Positions 1-14,192 of a DNA stretch of 42,766 nt are shown in pieces. Both the position numbers and the translations under genes were made by a program. Within the stretch, counting starts at the first letter, position 1. Every line of letters begins with the position of its first letter. The notes below the pieces were generated by a model. It did no database searches, was not told the DNA's origin, and worked only from the letters and a program-made list of their open reading frames with translations. The stretch is taken from NCBI GenBank assembly GCA_964058805.1, contig CAXKVV010000996.1, positions 1 to 42,766 on the forward strand. Direction: 5' to 3'. The stretch comes from Schoenoplectus triqueter. Taxonomy: Eukaryota; Streptophyta; Magnoliopsida; Poales; Cyperaceae.

Positions 1-799
1 GCCCCGACGCCCTCGGTAACGCCCAAAAAGAGGCGGGGAGTGCAAAACATGAAAACGGGACCCGACGCCCTCGGTACCGCCAAAAACGTGTCCGCGAGTG
101 CAAAACTTGAAAAATAGCCCCGACACCCTCGGTAACGCCCAAAAAGAGTCCGAGAGCTTAAAACATGAAAACGGGACCCGACGCCCTCGGTACCGTCAAA
201 AACGTGTCCGGGAGCGCAAAACTTGAAAACGAGCCCTGACGCCCTCGGTAACGCCAAAAATGTATCCGGTAGCGCAAAACATGAAAACATGACCAGACAC
301 CCTCGATACCGCCCAAAAAGAGTTCGGGAGCGCAAAACATGAAAACGAGCCCCGACGCCCTCGGTAACGCCCAAAAAGAGTCTGGGAGCGCAAAACAAGA
401 AAACAAAGCCCTAACGCCCTCGGTACCGTCGAAAACGAGTCCGGGTGCGCAAAACATGAAAACGTGACCAGACACCCTCGGTACCGCCCAAAAAGAGTCC
501 GGGAGCGCAAAACATGAAAATAAGCCCCGACGCCCTCGGTACCGTAGAAAACGAGTCCGGGTGCGCAAAACATGAAAACGAGACACAACGCCCTCTGTAA
601 CACCCAAAAAGAGTTCGGGAGCACAAAACATGTAAACGGGACCCGACGCCCTCGGTACCGCCCAAAACAAGTCCGGGAGAGCAAAACATGAAAACGTGAC
701 CCGACGCCCTCGGTACCACCCAAAAAGAGTCCGAGAGCGCAAAACATCAAAACGTGACCCGACGCCCTCGGTACCGCCAAAAAGAGTCCGAGAGCGCAA

Positions 800-3700
800 A
801 AACATGAAAACGGGACCCGATGCCCTCGATACCGCCCAAAACGTGTTCGTGAGCGCAAAAACATAAAAATCGGACCCCGGCACCCACGGCACCAACCGAA
901 ATAAGTCCGGGAGTGCAAAACATGAAAACGGGACGCGACGCCCTCGGTACCGCCCAAAACGTTTCCGGGAGCGCCAAACACGAAAACGGGACCCAGCGCC
1001 GTCCGTAACAGCCATAAAGAGTCCGGGATCGGAAACACATGAAAATGGGACCCGATGCCCTCGTTTGCCGACAAAAACGTGTTCGTGAGCACAAAACATG
1101 AAAACGGGATCCGACGCCCTCGGTACCGCCCAGAACGAGTCCGGGATCGCTAAGCATGAAAATGGGACCCGACGCCCTCGGTACCGCCAAAAACGTTTCC
1201 GGGAGCGCAAAACATGAAAACGAGCCCCGACGCCCTCGCTAACGCCCTAAAAGAGTCTGGGAGCGCAAAACATAAAAAAGAGACCCGACCCCCTCGGTAC
1301 ACGCCGAAATGAATCCGGGAGCAGAAAAATTGAAAACGGGACCCAATGCCCTCGATTACGCCCAAAAAGAGTCCGGGAGCGCAAAACATGAAAACGGGTC
1401 CCAACGCCAGTGGTACCGCCAAAAACGTGTCAGGGAGCGCAAAACTTGAAAACGAGCCCCGACGCCCTCGGTAAAGCACAAAAATAGGCCGGGAGCGCAA
1501 AACATGAAAACGGGACCCGACGCCCTCGGTACCGCCAAAAACGTGTCCGCGAGCGCAAAACTTGAAAAAGAACCCCGATGCCCTCGGTAACGCCCAAAAA
1601 GAGTCCAGGAGCTAAAAACATGAAAACGGGACTCGACGCCCTCGGTACCGCCAAAAACGTGTCCGGGCGCGCAAAACTTGAAAACAATCCCCGACGCCCT
1701 CGGTAACGCCCAAAAAGAGTCCGGGAGCGCAAAACATGAAAGCGGGACCTAACGCCCTAGGTACCGCCCAAAATGAGTCCGGGAGGCAAAACATGAAAAC
1801 GGGACCCATCGCCGTCCGTAACACCCAAAAAGAGTCCGGGAGCGCAAAACATGTAATCGCGACCCAACGCCCTCGGTAACGCCCAAAAAGAGTCCGAGGA
1901 GCGCAAAACATGAAAACGGGACCCGACGCCATCGGTACCGCCAAAAAAGTGTCCGGGAATGCAAAACATGAAAACGGGACCCGACACCCTCGGTACCGCC
2001 AGAAAGGTGTCCGGGAGCGCAAAACTTGAAAACGAGCCCTGATGCCCTCGGTAACGCCCAAAAAGAGTACGAGAGCGCAAAACATAAAAACGGGACGCGA
2101 CGCCCTCAGCACCGCCAAAAACATATCTGGGAGCGTAAAACATGAAAATGAGACCCAGCGCCGTCGGTAACACCCAAAAAGAGTCCGGGAGCGCAAAACA
2201 TGTAAACGGGACCCGACACCCTCGGTACCGCCAAAAACGTGTCCAGGAGCGCAAAACAAGAAAACGTGACCAGACACCCTCGGTACCGCCCAAAAAGAGT
2301 CCGAGAGCGCAAAACATGAAAATACGCCCCGACGCCCTCGGTACCGTCGAAAACGAGTTCGGGTGCTCAAAACATGAAAACGGGACCCAACGCCCTTAGT
2401 AACACCCAAAAAGTGTTCGGGAGCGCAAAACATGTAAACGGGACCCGACGCCCTCGGTACCGCCCAAAACGTGTCCGGTAGCGCAAAACATGAAAACGGG
2501 ACCCGACGCCCTCGATACAGCCCAAAAAGAGTCCGAGAGCGCAAAACATGAAAACGGGACCCGAGGCCCTCGGTACCGACCAAAACGTGTTCGTGAGCGC
2601 AAAACATAAAAATGATACCCGGCACCCTCGATACCACCCGAAACAAGTCCGGGAGTGCAAAACATGAAAACGGGACGCGACGCCCTCGGCACCGCCCAAA
2701 ACGTTTCCGGGAGCGCAAAACATGAAAACGGGACCCAACGCCGTCCGTAACAGCAAAAAAGAGTCCGGGAGCGGAGAACATGAAAACGGGACCCGACGCC
2801 CTCGTTATCGACAAAAACGTGTTCGTGAGCGCACATCATGAAAACGGGACCCGACGCCCTCGGTACCGCCCAGAACGAGTCATGGAGCACTAAACTTGAA
2901 AACGGGACCCGACACCCTCATTACCGCCAAAAACGTTTCCGAGAGCGCAAAACATGAAAACGAGCCCCAACGCCCTCGACAACGCCCAAAAAGTCTCTTG
3001 GAGCGCAAAACATGAAAACGAGACCCGCCACCCTCGGTACCCGTCGAAATGAATCCGGGAGCAGAAAAATTGAAAACGGGACCCAACGCCCTCGATTACG
3101 CCCAAAAAGATTCTGGGAGCGCAAAACATGAAAACGGGTCCCAACGCTAGTGGTACCGCCAAAAACGTGTCCGTGAGAGCAAAACTTGAAAACGAGCCCC
3201 GACGCCCTCGGTAACGCCCAAAAATAGACTGGGAGCGCAAAACATGAAAACGGGACCCGACGCCCTCGGTACCGCTAAAAATGTGTCCGCGAGCGCAAAA
3301 CTTGAAAAAGAACCCCGATGCCCTCGGTAACGCCCAAAAAGAGTCCGGGAGCTAAAAACATGAAAACGGGACTCGACGCCCTCGGTACCGCCAAAAACGT
3401 GTCCGGGAGCGCAAAACTTGAAAACGATCCCCGACGCCCTCGGTAACGCCCAAAAAGAGTCCGGGAGCGCATAACATGAAAACGGGACCTAACGCCCTCG
3501 GTACCGCCCAAAATGAGTCCGGGAGTCAAAACATGAAAACGGGACCCATCGCCGTTCGTAACACCCAAAAAGAGTCCGGGAGCGCAAAACATGTAATCGC
3601 GACCCGTCGCCTTCGGTACCGCCAAAAACGTGTCCGGGAGCGCAAAACATGAAAACGTGACAAGACACCCTCGGTACGGCCAAAAACGTGTTCGGGAGCG

Positions 3701-5050
3701 CAAAACTTGAAAACGAGCCCCGACGCCCTCGGTAACGCCCAAAAAGAGTCCGGGAGCGCAAAACATGAAAACAAACACCGACGCCCTCGGTGCAGTTGAA
3801 AACGAGTCCGGGTTGCGCAAAACATGAAAACGGGACCCAGCGCCCTCGGTAACACCCAAAAAAAGTCCTGGAGCGCAAAACATCCAAACGGGAACCGGCG
3901 CCCTCGGTAACGCCCAAAAAGAGTCCGGGGAGCGCAAAACATGAAAACGGGACCCGACGCCATCGGTACCGCCAAAAAAGTGTCCGGGAATGCAAAACAT
4001 GAAAACGGGACCCGACACCCTCGGTACCGCCAAAAAGGTGTCCGGGAGCGCAAAACTTGAAAACGAGCCCTGACGCCCTCGGTAACGCCCAAAAAGAGTA
4101 CGAGAGCGCAAAACATAAAAACGGGACGCGTAGCCCTCAGTACCGCCAAAAACATATCTGGGAGCGTAAAACATGAAAACGGGACCCAGCGCCGTCGGTA
4201 ACTCCCAAAAAGAGTCCGGGAGCGCAAAACATGTAAACGGGACCCGACACCCTCGGTACCGCCAAAAACGTGTCTAGGAGCGCAAAACAAGAAAACGTGA
4301 CCAGACACCCTCGGTACCGCCCAAAAAGAGTCCGAGAGCGCAAAACATGAAAATACGCCCCGACGCCCTCGGTACCGTCGAAAACGAGTTCGGGTGCTCA
4401 AAACATGAAAACGGGACCCAACGCCCTTAGTAACACCCAAAAAGTGTTCGGGAGCGCAAAACATGTAAATGGGACCCGACGCCCTCGGTACCGCCCAAAA
4501 CGTGTCCGGGAGCGCAAAACATGAAAACGGGACCCGACGCCCTCAGTACCGCCCAAAAAGAGTCCGAGAGCGCAAAACATGAAAACGGGACCCGAGGCCC
4601 TTGGTACCGACCAAAACGTGTTCGTGAGCGCAAAACATAAAAACGAGACCCGGCACCCTCGATACCACCCGAAACAAGTCCGGGAGTGCAAAACATGAAA
4701 ACGGGACGCGACGCCCTCGGCACCGCCCAAAACGTTTCCAGGAGCGCAAAACATGAAAACGGGACCCAGTGCCGTCCGTAACAGCAAAAAAGAGTCCGGG
4801 AGCGGAGAACATGAAAACGGGACCCGACGCCCTCGGTACCGCCCAAAACGAGTTCGGGAGCGCTAAACATGAAAACGGGACCCGACACCCTTGTTACCGC
4901 CCAGAACGAGTCCGGGAGCGCTAAACATGAAAACGGAACCCGACGCCCTCGTTACCGCCTAAAAGAGTTTGGGAGCGCAAAACGTGAAAACGAGACCCGA
5001 CACCCTTGGTACCCGCCGAAATGTATCCGGGAGCAGAAAAAATGAAAACT
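800..5050. repeat. Large segmental duplications inside array 1
   Basis: Diagnostic variant strings recur in the same order. The block from about 800 to 1860 reappears at about 2540-3600, shifted by exactly 1740 bp (30 monomers). For example, GGAGCAGAAAAATTG near 1317 and 3057, and GAAAAAGAACCCCGATG near 1563 and 3303. A further copy shifted by about 2031 bp (35 monomers) covers much of 4170-4800. Between about 3600 and 3900, five monomers were inserted relative to the earlier copy. This is the footprint of unequal exchange or block duplication. Confidence 0.85.
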
Positions 5051-8000
5051 AGACCCAGCGCCCTCGATTACGCCCAACAAGAGTCCGGGAGCGCAAAACA
5101 TGAAAACGGATCCCCAGGCCAGTGGTACCGCCAAAAACGTGTCCGGGAGCGCAAAACTTGAAAATGAGCCCCCACGCCCTCGGTAACGCCCAAAAAGAGG
5201 CTGGGAGCGCAAAAAATGAAAACGGGACCCCGACGCCCTCGGTACTGCCAAAAACGTGTCCGCGAGCGCAAAACTTGAAAACGTGCCCTGACGCCCTCGG
5301 TAACGCCCAAAAAGAGTCTGGGAGTGCAAAACATGAAAATGAGCCCCGACGCCCTCAATACCGCCAAAAACGTGTCCGGTAGCGCAAAACTTGAAAACAA
5401 TCCCCGACGCACTCGGTATCGCCCAAAAAGAGTATGGGAGCTTAAAACATGAAAACAGGACTCGACGCCCTCGTTACCGCCAAAAACGTGTCCGGGAGCG
5501 CAAAACATGAAAACGTGACAAGACACCCCCGGTACGGCCAAAAACGTGTCCGGGATCGCAAAACTTGAAAACGAGCCCCGACGCCCTCGGTAACGCCCAA
5601 AAAGAGTCCGGGAGCGCAAAACATGAAAACCAGCACCGACGCCCTCGGTGCCGTTGAAAACGAGTTCGGGTGCGCAAAACATGAAAACGGGACCCAGCGC
5701 CCTTGATAACACCCAAAAAAAGTCCTAGAGCGCAAAACATGTAAACGGGACCCGACGCCCTCGGTACCGCCCAAAACGAGTCTGAGAGCGCAAAACATCA
5801 AAACGGGAACCGGCGCCATCGGTAACGCCCAAAAAGAGTCCGGGGAGCGCAAAACATGAAAACGGGACCCAACGCCCTCGGTACCGCCAAAAAAGTGTCC
5901 GGGAGCGCAAAACATGAAAACGGGACCCGACACCCTTGGTACGGCCAAAAAGGAGCCCAGGAGCGCAAAACATGAAAACGAACCTAGACGCCCACGGTAA
6001 CGCCCAAAAAGAGTCCGAGAGCGCAAAACATAAAAACGGGACGCGACGCCCTCGGTACCGCCAAAAACGTGTCTGGGAGCGCAAAACATTAAAACGAGCG
6101 CCCACGCCCTTGGTACCGTCGAAAACGAGTCCAGGAGCGCAAAACATGAAAACGGGACAGCGCCCTCGGTAACACCCAAAAACAGTCCGGGAGCGCAAAA
6201 CATGTAAACGAAACCATATGCCCTCGGTTCCGCCCAAAATGTGTCCGGGAGCGTAAAACTTGAAAATGATCCCCGACGCCCTCATTAACGCCCAAATAGA
6301 GTCCGGGAGCGCAAAACAAGAAAACGAGCTTCGACGCCCTCGGTACCGTAAAAAACGAGCCTGTGAGCGCAAAACATGCAAACGGGACCCGACGCCCTCG
6401 TTTTCCACGCCCTCGGTACCGTCGAAAACGATTCCGTGAACGCAAAACAAGAAAATGAGCCTCGATGCCCTCGGTACCGTCGTAAACGAGTTTGGGAGCG
6501 CAAAACATGTAAACTAGCCCTGACGCCCTCGGTACCGTCGAAAATGTGTCCGGGAGATCAAAACATGAAAACTGGACCCAGCGCCCTCGGTAACACCCAA
6601 AAAGAGTCCGGGAGTGCAAAACATGTAAACGAGACCCGACGCCCTCGGTACCGCCTAAAAAGAGTCCGAGAGCGCAAAACATGAAAACGGGACCCGAGGC
6701 CCTCGGTTCCGCCCACAACGTGTTCGTGAGCGCAAAACATAAAAACGGGACCTGACACCCTCGGTACCACCCAAAACAAGTCCGGGAGTGCAAAACATGA
6801 AAACGGGACGCGACGCCCTCGGTAACGCCCAAAACGTGTCCGGGAGCGCAAAACTTGAAAACGGGCCCAGACGCCCTCTGTAACGCCCAAAAAGAGGCTG
6901 GGAGCGCAAAACATGAAAACGGGACCCGACGCCCTCGGTCCCGCCAAAAACGTGTCCGCGAACGAAAAACATGAAAACGGGCCCCGAAGCCCTCGATAAC
7001 GCCCAAAAAGAGTTCGGGAGCTTAAAACATGAAAACGGGACACGAAGCCCTCGGTACCGACAAAAACGTGTCCGGGAGCGCAAAACTTGAAAACGAGCCC
7101 CGACGCCCTCGGTAACGCCCAAAAAGAGTCCGGGAACGCAAAACATGAAATCTGGACCAGACGCCCTCGGTACCGCCCAAAATGAGTCCGGGAGGCAAAA
7201 CCTGAAAACGGGACCCATCGCCGTCGGTAACACCCAAAAAGAGTCCGGCAGCGCAAAACATGTAATCGGGACCCGACGCCCTCGGTACCGCCAAAAACAT
7301 GTCCGGGAGCGCAAAACAAGAAAATGAGCCCCAATGGCCCGGTACCGTCGAAAACGAGGTTAGGATCGCAAAACATGTAAACGAGCCCTGACGCCCTCGG
7401 TACCGTCAAAAACGTGTCCGGGAGCGCAAAACATGAAAACTGGACCCAGCACCCTCGGTGACACCCAAAGAGAGTCCGGGAGCGCAAAACATGTAAACGA
7501 GACCCGACGCCCTCGGTACCGCCCAAAACGTGTCCGAGAGCACAAATCATGAAAACGGGACCCAATGCCGTCGGTAACACCCAACAAGAGTTCGGGAGCG
7601 CAAAACATGTAAACGATACCCGACACCCTCCGTACGCACCAAAAACGTGTGCAGGAGCACAAAACATGAAAACGTGACCAGACACCCTCGGTACCGCCCA
7701 AAAAGAGACTGGGAGCGCAAAACATGAAAATAAGCCCTGACGCCCTCAGTACCGTCGAAAACGAGTCCGGGTGCACAAAACATGAAAACGGGACCCAACG
7801 CCCTCGGTAACACCCAAAAAGAGTTCGGGAGCGTAAAACATGTAAACGAGACCCGACGCCCTCGGTACCGCCCAAAAAGAGTCCGAGAACGCAAAACATG
7901 AAAACGGGAACCGAGGCTCTCGGTACCGCACAAAACGGGTCCGCGGGCGCAAAACTTGAAAACGGGCCCCGACGCCCTCGGTAACGCCCAAAAAGAGTCC

Positions 8001-10879
8001 GGGAGCGCAAAACATGAAAATGAGCCTCGACGCCCTCAATACCGCCAAAAACGTGTCCGGGAGTGCAAAACTTGAAAACGATCCCTGACGCCCTCGGTAA
8101 CGCCCAAAAAGTGTCCGGGAGCTTAAAACATGAAAACGGGACCCGACGCCCTCGGTACCGCCAAAAACGTGTCCGGGAGCGCAAAACTTGAAAATGAGCC
8201 CCGACGCCCTCGGTCACGCCCAAAAAGAGTCCGGAAGCGCAAAACATGAAAGCGAGACCTTACGCCCTCGGTACCGCCCAAAATGTGTCCGGGAGGCAAA
8301 ACATGAAAACGGGACGCATCGCCCCCGGTAACACCCAAAAAGAGTCCGGGAGCGCAAAACATGTAATCGGGACCCGACGCCCTCGGTACCGCCAAAAATG
8401 TGTCTGGGACCGGACTCCCTCGATACCGCCCAAAACGTGTTAGGCAGCGCAAAACATGAAAACGGGAACCGGCGCCCTCGGTATCGACCAAAAAGAGTCA
8501 GGGAGCGCAAAACATGAAAACGGGACCCGACGCCCTCGGTACCGCCAAAAAAGTGTCCGGGAGTGCAAAACATGAAACCAAGCACCGACGCCCGCGGTGC
8601 CGTTGTAAAATAGTCCGGGTGCGCAAAACATCAAAACGGGACCCAACGCCCTCGGTAACACCCAAAAAGAGTCCGGGTGCGCAAAACATGTAAACGGGAC
8701 CGGACGCCCTCGGTACCGCCCAAAACGTGTCAGGGAGCGCAAAACAGGAAAAAATGAATCGGCGCCCTGGGTAACGCCCAAAAAGAGTCCGGGAGCGCAA
8801 AACATGAAAACGGGACCCGACACCCTCGTTACCGCCCAAAACGTGTCAGAGAGCGCAAAACATCAAAACGGGAACCGGCAACCTCGGTAACGCCCAAAAA
8901 GAGTCCGGGGAGCGCAAAACATGAAAACGGGACCAGACGCCCTCGGTACCGCCAAAAAAGTGTCCGAGAGCGCAAAACATTGAAACGGGACCCGACACCC
9001 TCGGTACCGTCAAATAGGTGTCCGGGAAAGCAAAACTTGAAAACGAGCCCAGAAGCCCTCGGTACCGCCCAAAAATAGTCCAGGATCGCAGAACATGAAA
9101 ACGGGACACGACGCCCCCGGTACCCCCCGAAACGAGTCCGAGAGTGGAAAAAAATGAAAAGTGGACCCGGCGCCCTCGGTCACGCCCAAAAAGATTCCGG
9201 GAGCGCAAAACTTGAAAATGGGACCCAACGCCCTTGGTACCGCCAAAAACGTGTCCTGGAGCGCAAAACTTGAAAACGAGCCCCGATGCCCTCGGTACAG
9301 CCAAAAACGTGTCCGGGAGCGCAAAACATGAAAGCGGGACCCGACACCCTCGGTACCGCCAAAAACGTTTCCAGGAGCGAAAAACTTGAAAACGTGACCT
9401 GACGCCCTCGGTAAAGCCCAAAAAGAGTCCGGGAGCGCAAAACATGAAAACGAGCCCCGACGCCCTCGGTACCGTTGAAAACGAGTCTGTGAGCGCAAAA
9501 CATAAAAACGGTACACTGCGCCCTCGGTACCGCCCGGAACGAGTCCGGGAGCGCAAAACATGAAAACATGCCCCGACGCCCTCGGTACCCCCCGAAACGA
9601 GTCCGAGAGCGGAAAAAATGAAAACGGGACCCGGCGCCCTCGGTCACGCCCAAAAAGAGTCCGGGAGCGCAAAACTTGAAAAGGATCCCCGACGCCCTCG
9701 GTAACGCCCATAAAGAGTCCGGGAGCGCAAAACATGAAAACGAGCCCCGACGCCCTCGGTACCGTCGAAAACGAGTCCGAGAGCGCAAAACATGAAAACG
9801 GGACCCTGCGCCCGCGGTACCGCCCAAAAAGAATCCGGGAACACAAAACATGAAAACGGAACCCGACGCCCTCGGTACCGCCAAAAACGTGTCCGGGAGT
9901 GCAAAACTTGAAAATGAGCCCCGACACCCTCGATGACGCCGAAAAAGAGTTCGGGAGCGCAAAACATGAAAACGAGCCCCGACGCCCTCGGTACCGTCGA
10001 AAACGAGTCCGAGAGTGCAAAACATGAAAACGGGACCCTACGCCCGCGGTACCGCCCAAAAAGAATCCGGGAACACAAAACATGAAAACGGAACACGACG
10101 CCCTCGGTACCGCCAAAAACGTGTCCGGGAGTGCAAAACTTGAAAATGAGCCCCGACACCCTCGGTGACGCCGAAAAAGAGTCCGTGAGTGCAAAACATG
10201 AAAACGGGACCCGACACCCTCGGAATCGTCGAAAACAAGTTTGGGAGCGCAAAACATGAAAACGAGTCCCGACAACCTCAGAACCGTCGAAAACGAGTCC
10301 TGGAGCGCAAAACATGCAAACTGGACCGAGCGCCCTCGGTAACACCCCAAAAGAGTTCGGGAGAAAAACTTGTAAATGAGACCCGACGCACTCGGTAACG
10401 CCCAAAACGTGTTCGGGAGCTCAAAACATGAAAACGGGAACCAGCGCCCTCGGTACCGGCCGAAACGAGTCCGGGAGCACAAAACATGAAATCGGCACTC
10501 GGCGCCCTCGGTACCGCGCGAAAAGAGTCCGGGAACGCAAAACATGAAAATGGGACCCAACGCCGTCGGTAACACCCAAAAAGAGTCCGGGAGCGCAAAA
10601 CATGTAAACGGGACCCGACGCCCTCGGTACCGCAAAAAACGTGTCCGGGTGCGCAAAACATGAAAACGTGACGAGACACCCTCGATACCGCCCAAAACGA
10701 GTCCGGGAGCGCAAAACATGAAAATGAGCCCCGACGCCCTCGGTAACGCCCAAAAAGAGTCCGGGTGCGCAAAACATGAAAACAAGCCCCAACGCCCTCG
10801 GTATCGTCGAAAACGAGTCCGGGTGCGCAAAACATGAAAACAGAACCCAACGCCCTCGGTAACACCCAAAAAGAGTCCG

Positions 10880-13800
10880 GGAGCGCAAAACATGTAAACG
10901 AGACCCGACGCCCTCGGTTCCGCCCAAAACGTGTTAGGGAGCGCAAATCATTAAAAACGGGACGCGACGCCCTCGGTACCGCTCAAAACGTGTCCGGGAG
11001 CGCAAAACTTGAAAACAATCCCCGACGCCCTCGTTAACGCCCAAAAAGAGACCGGGAGCGCAAAACATGAAAACGAGCCCTGACGCCCGAGGTACCGTCG
11101 AAAACGTGTCCCGGAGCGCAAAACATGAAAACTGGACCCAGCGCCCTCGGTAACACCCAAAAAGAGTCCGGGAGCGCAAAACATGTAAACGAGACCCGAC
11201 GCCCTCGGTTCCGCCCAAAACGTCTCCGGGGGCGCAAATCATAAAAAACGGGACACGACGCTCTCGGTACCACTCAAAACGTGTCCGGGAGCGCAAAACT
11301 TGAAAACGATCCCCAACGCCCTCGTTAACGCCCAAAAAAGAGTCCGAGAGCGCACAACATGAAAACGAGACCCGAGGCCCTCGGTACCGCCCAAAACGTG
11401 TCCGGGAGCACAAAACATTAAAATGAGCCCTGACGCCCTCGGTAACGCCCAAAAAGAGTCGGTGAGCGCAAAACATGAAAATGGGACCCGACGCCCTCTG
11501 TACCGCCAAAAACGTGTCAGGGAGCGCAAAACTTGAAAACAAGCCCTGACGCCCTCGGTAACACCCAAAAAGAGTCCGGGAGCGCAAAACATGAAAACGG
11601 GACCGACACCCTCGATACCGCCAAAAACGTGTCTGGGAGCGCAAAACTTGCAAATGTACCCCGGCGCCCTCGGTAACGCCCAAAAAGAGTCAGGGAGAGC
11701 AAAACAAGAAAACGAGCCCTGATGCCCTCGGTACCGTCGAAAACGAGTTTGGGAGCGCAAAACATGTAAACGAGCCCTTACGTCCTCGGTACCGTCGAAA
11801 ACATATCCCGGAGCGCAAAACATGAAAACTGGACCCAGCGCCCTCGGTAACACCCAAAAAGAGTCCGGGAGCGCAAAACATGTAAACGAGACCGACGCCC
11901 TCGGTTCCGCCCAAAACGTCTCCGGGAGCGCAAATCATTAAAAACGGGACACGACGCCCCCGGTACCGGTCAAAACGTGTCCGGGAGCGCAAAAATTGAA
12001 AACGATCCCCAACGCCCTCGTTAACGCCCAAAAAAGAGTCCGAGAGCGCAAAACATGAAAATGGGACCCGAGGCCCTCGGTACCGCCCAAAACGTGTCCG
12101 GGAGCGCAAAACTTTAAAATGAGCCCCGACGCCCTCGGTAACGCCCAAAAAGAGTCTGTGAGCGCAAAACATGAAAATGGGACCCGACGCCCTCTGTACC
12201 GCCAAAAACGTGTCAGGGAGCGCAAAACTTGAAAACGAGCCCCGACGCCCTCGGTAAAGCCCAAAAAGAGTCCGGGAGCGCAAAACATGAAAACGGGACC
12301 GACACCCTCGATACCGCCAAAAACGTGCTTGGGAGCGCAAAATTTGCAAATGAACCCCGGCGCCCGCGGTAACGCCCAAAAAGAGTCAGGGAGAGCAAAA
12401 CAAGAAAACGAGCCCTGATGCCCTCGGTACCGTCGAAAATGAGTTTGGGAGCGCAAAACCTATAAACGAGCCCTGACGCCCTCGGTACCGTCGAAAACGT
12501 GTCCCGGCGTGCAAAAAAATGAAAACTGGACCCAGCGCCCTCGGTAACACCCAAAAAGAGTCCGGGAGCGCAAAACATGTAAACGAGACCCGACGCCCTC
12601 GGTTCCGCCCAAAACGTCTCCGGGAGCGCAAATCATTAAAAACGGGACACGACGCCCTCGGTACCGCTCAAAACGTGTCCGGGAGCGCAAAACTTAAAAA
12701 CGATCCCCAACGCCCTCGTTAACGCCCAAAAAAGAGTCCGAGAGCGCAAAACATGAAAACGGGACCGAGGCCCTCGGTACCGCCCAAAACGTGTCCAGGA
12801 GCGCAAAACTTTAAAATGAGCCCCGACGCCCTCGGTAACGCCCAAAAAGAGTCTGTGTGCGCAAAACATGAAAATGGGACCCGACGCCCTCTGTACCGCC
12901 AAAAACGTGTCACGGAGCGCAAAACTTGAAAATGAGCCCCGACGCCCTCGGTACCGCCCAAAAAGAGTCCGGGAGCGCAAAACATGAAAACGGAACCGAC
13001 ACCCTCGATACCGCCAAAAACGTGTCTGGGAGCGCAAAACTTGCAAATGAAACCCCGGCGCCCTCGGTAACGCCCAAAAAGATTCAGGGAGAGCAAAACA
13101 AGAAAACGAGCCCTGATGCCCTCGGTACCGTCGAAAACGAGTTTGGGAGCGCAAAACCTGTAAACGAGCCCTGACGCCCTCGATACCATCGAAAACGTGT
13201 CCCGGCGCGCAAAAAAATTAAAACTGGACCCAGCGCCCTCGGTAACACCCAAAAAGAGTCCGGGAGCGCAAAACATGTAAACGAGACCCGACGCCCTCGG
13301 TTCCGCCCAAAACCTCTCCGGGCGCGCAAATCATTAAAAACGGGACACGACGCCCTCGGTACCGCTCAAAACGTGTCCGGGAGCGCAAAACTTGAAAACG
13401 ATCCCCAACGCCCTCGTTAACGCCCAAAAAAGAGTTCGAGAGCGCAAAACATGAAAACGGGACCGAGGCCCTCGGTACCGCCCAAAACGTGTCCGGGAGC
13501 GCAAAACTTTAAAAAGAGCCCCGACGCCCTCAGTAATGCCCAAAAAGAGTCTGTGAGCGCAAAACATGAAAATGGGACCCGACGCCCTCTGTACCGCCAA
13601 AAACGTGTCAAAGAGCGCAAAACTTGAAAATGAGCCCCGACGCCCTCGGTAAAGCCCAAAAAGAGTCTGGGAGCGCAAAACATGAAAACGGGACCGACAC
13701 CCTCGATACCGCCAAAAACGTGTCTGGGAGCGCAAAACTTGCAAATGAACCCCGGCGCCCTTGGTAACGCCCAAAAAGAGTCAGGGAGAGCAAAACAAGA

Positions 13801-14160
13801 AAACGAGCCCTGATGCCCTCGGTACCGTCGAAAACGAGTTTGGGAGCGCAAAACATGTAAACGAGCCCTAACGCCCTCGGTACCGTCGAAAACGTGTCCC
13901 GGAGCGCAAAACATGAAAACTGGACCCAACGCCCTCGGTAACACCCAAAAAGAGTCCGGGAGCGCAAAACATGTAAACGAGACCCGACGCCCTCGGTTCC
14001 GCCTAAAATGTCTCCGGGAGCGTAAATCATTAAAAACGGGACACGACGCCCTCGGTACCGCTCAAAACGTGTCCGGGAGTGCTAAACTTGAAAACGATCC
14101 CCAACGCCCTCGTTAACGCCCAAAAAAGAGTCCGATAGCGCAAAACATGAAAACGGGACC
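10880..14160. repeat. 12-monomer higher-order repeat domain
   Basis: A rare variant, GCGCAAATCAT followed by TAAAAACGGGACAC, occurs at about 11232, 11928, 12626, 13324 and 14020. The spacings are 696, 698, 698 and 696 bp, so the unit is 12 monomers. Each unit carries the same ordered set of 12 variant monomers, including one with GCTCAAAACGTG, one with GTCGAAAACGAGTTTGGG and one with CACCCAAAAAGAG. A shortened unit precedes the domain: the landmark at 10941 is only 291 bp (5 monomers) away, and those five match units 2, 3, 11, 12 and 1, so seven monomers are missing. The domain runs almost to the satellite edge at 14506. Confidence 0.92.
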
Positions 14161-14192
14161 CAAGGCCCTCGGTACCGCCCAAAACGTGTTCG

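Noticed and set aside
9010..10893. 627-codon minus-strand ORF rich in Phe, Arg, Cys and Gly
   Set aside because: It is satellite translated through its three frames, giving a 58-residue repeat. Overlapping frames in the same region give the same peptides shifted, and there is no gene context.
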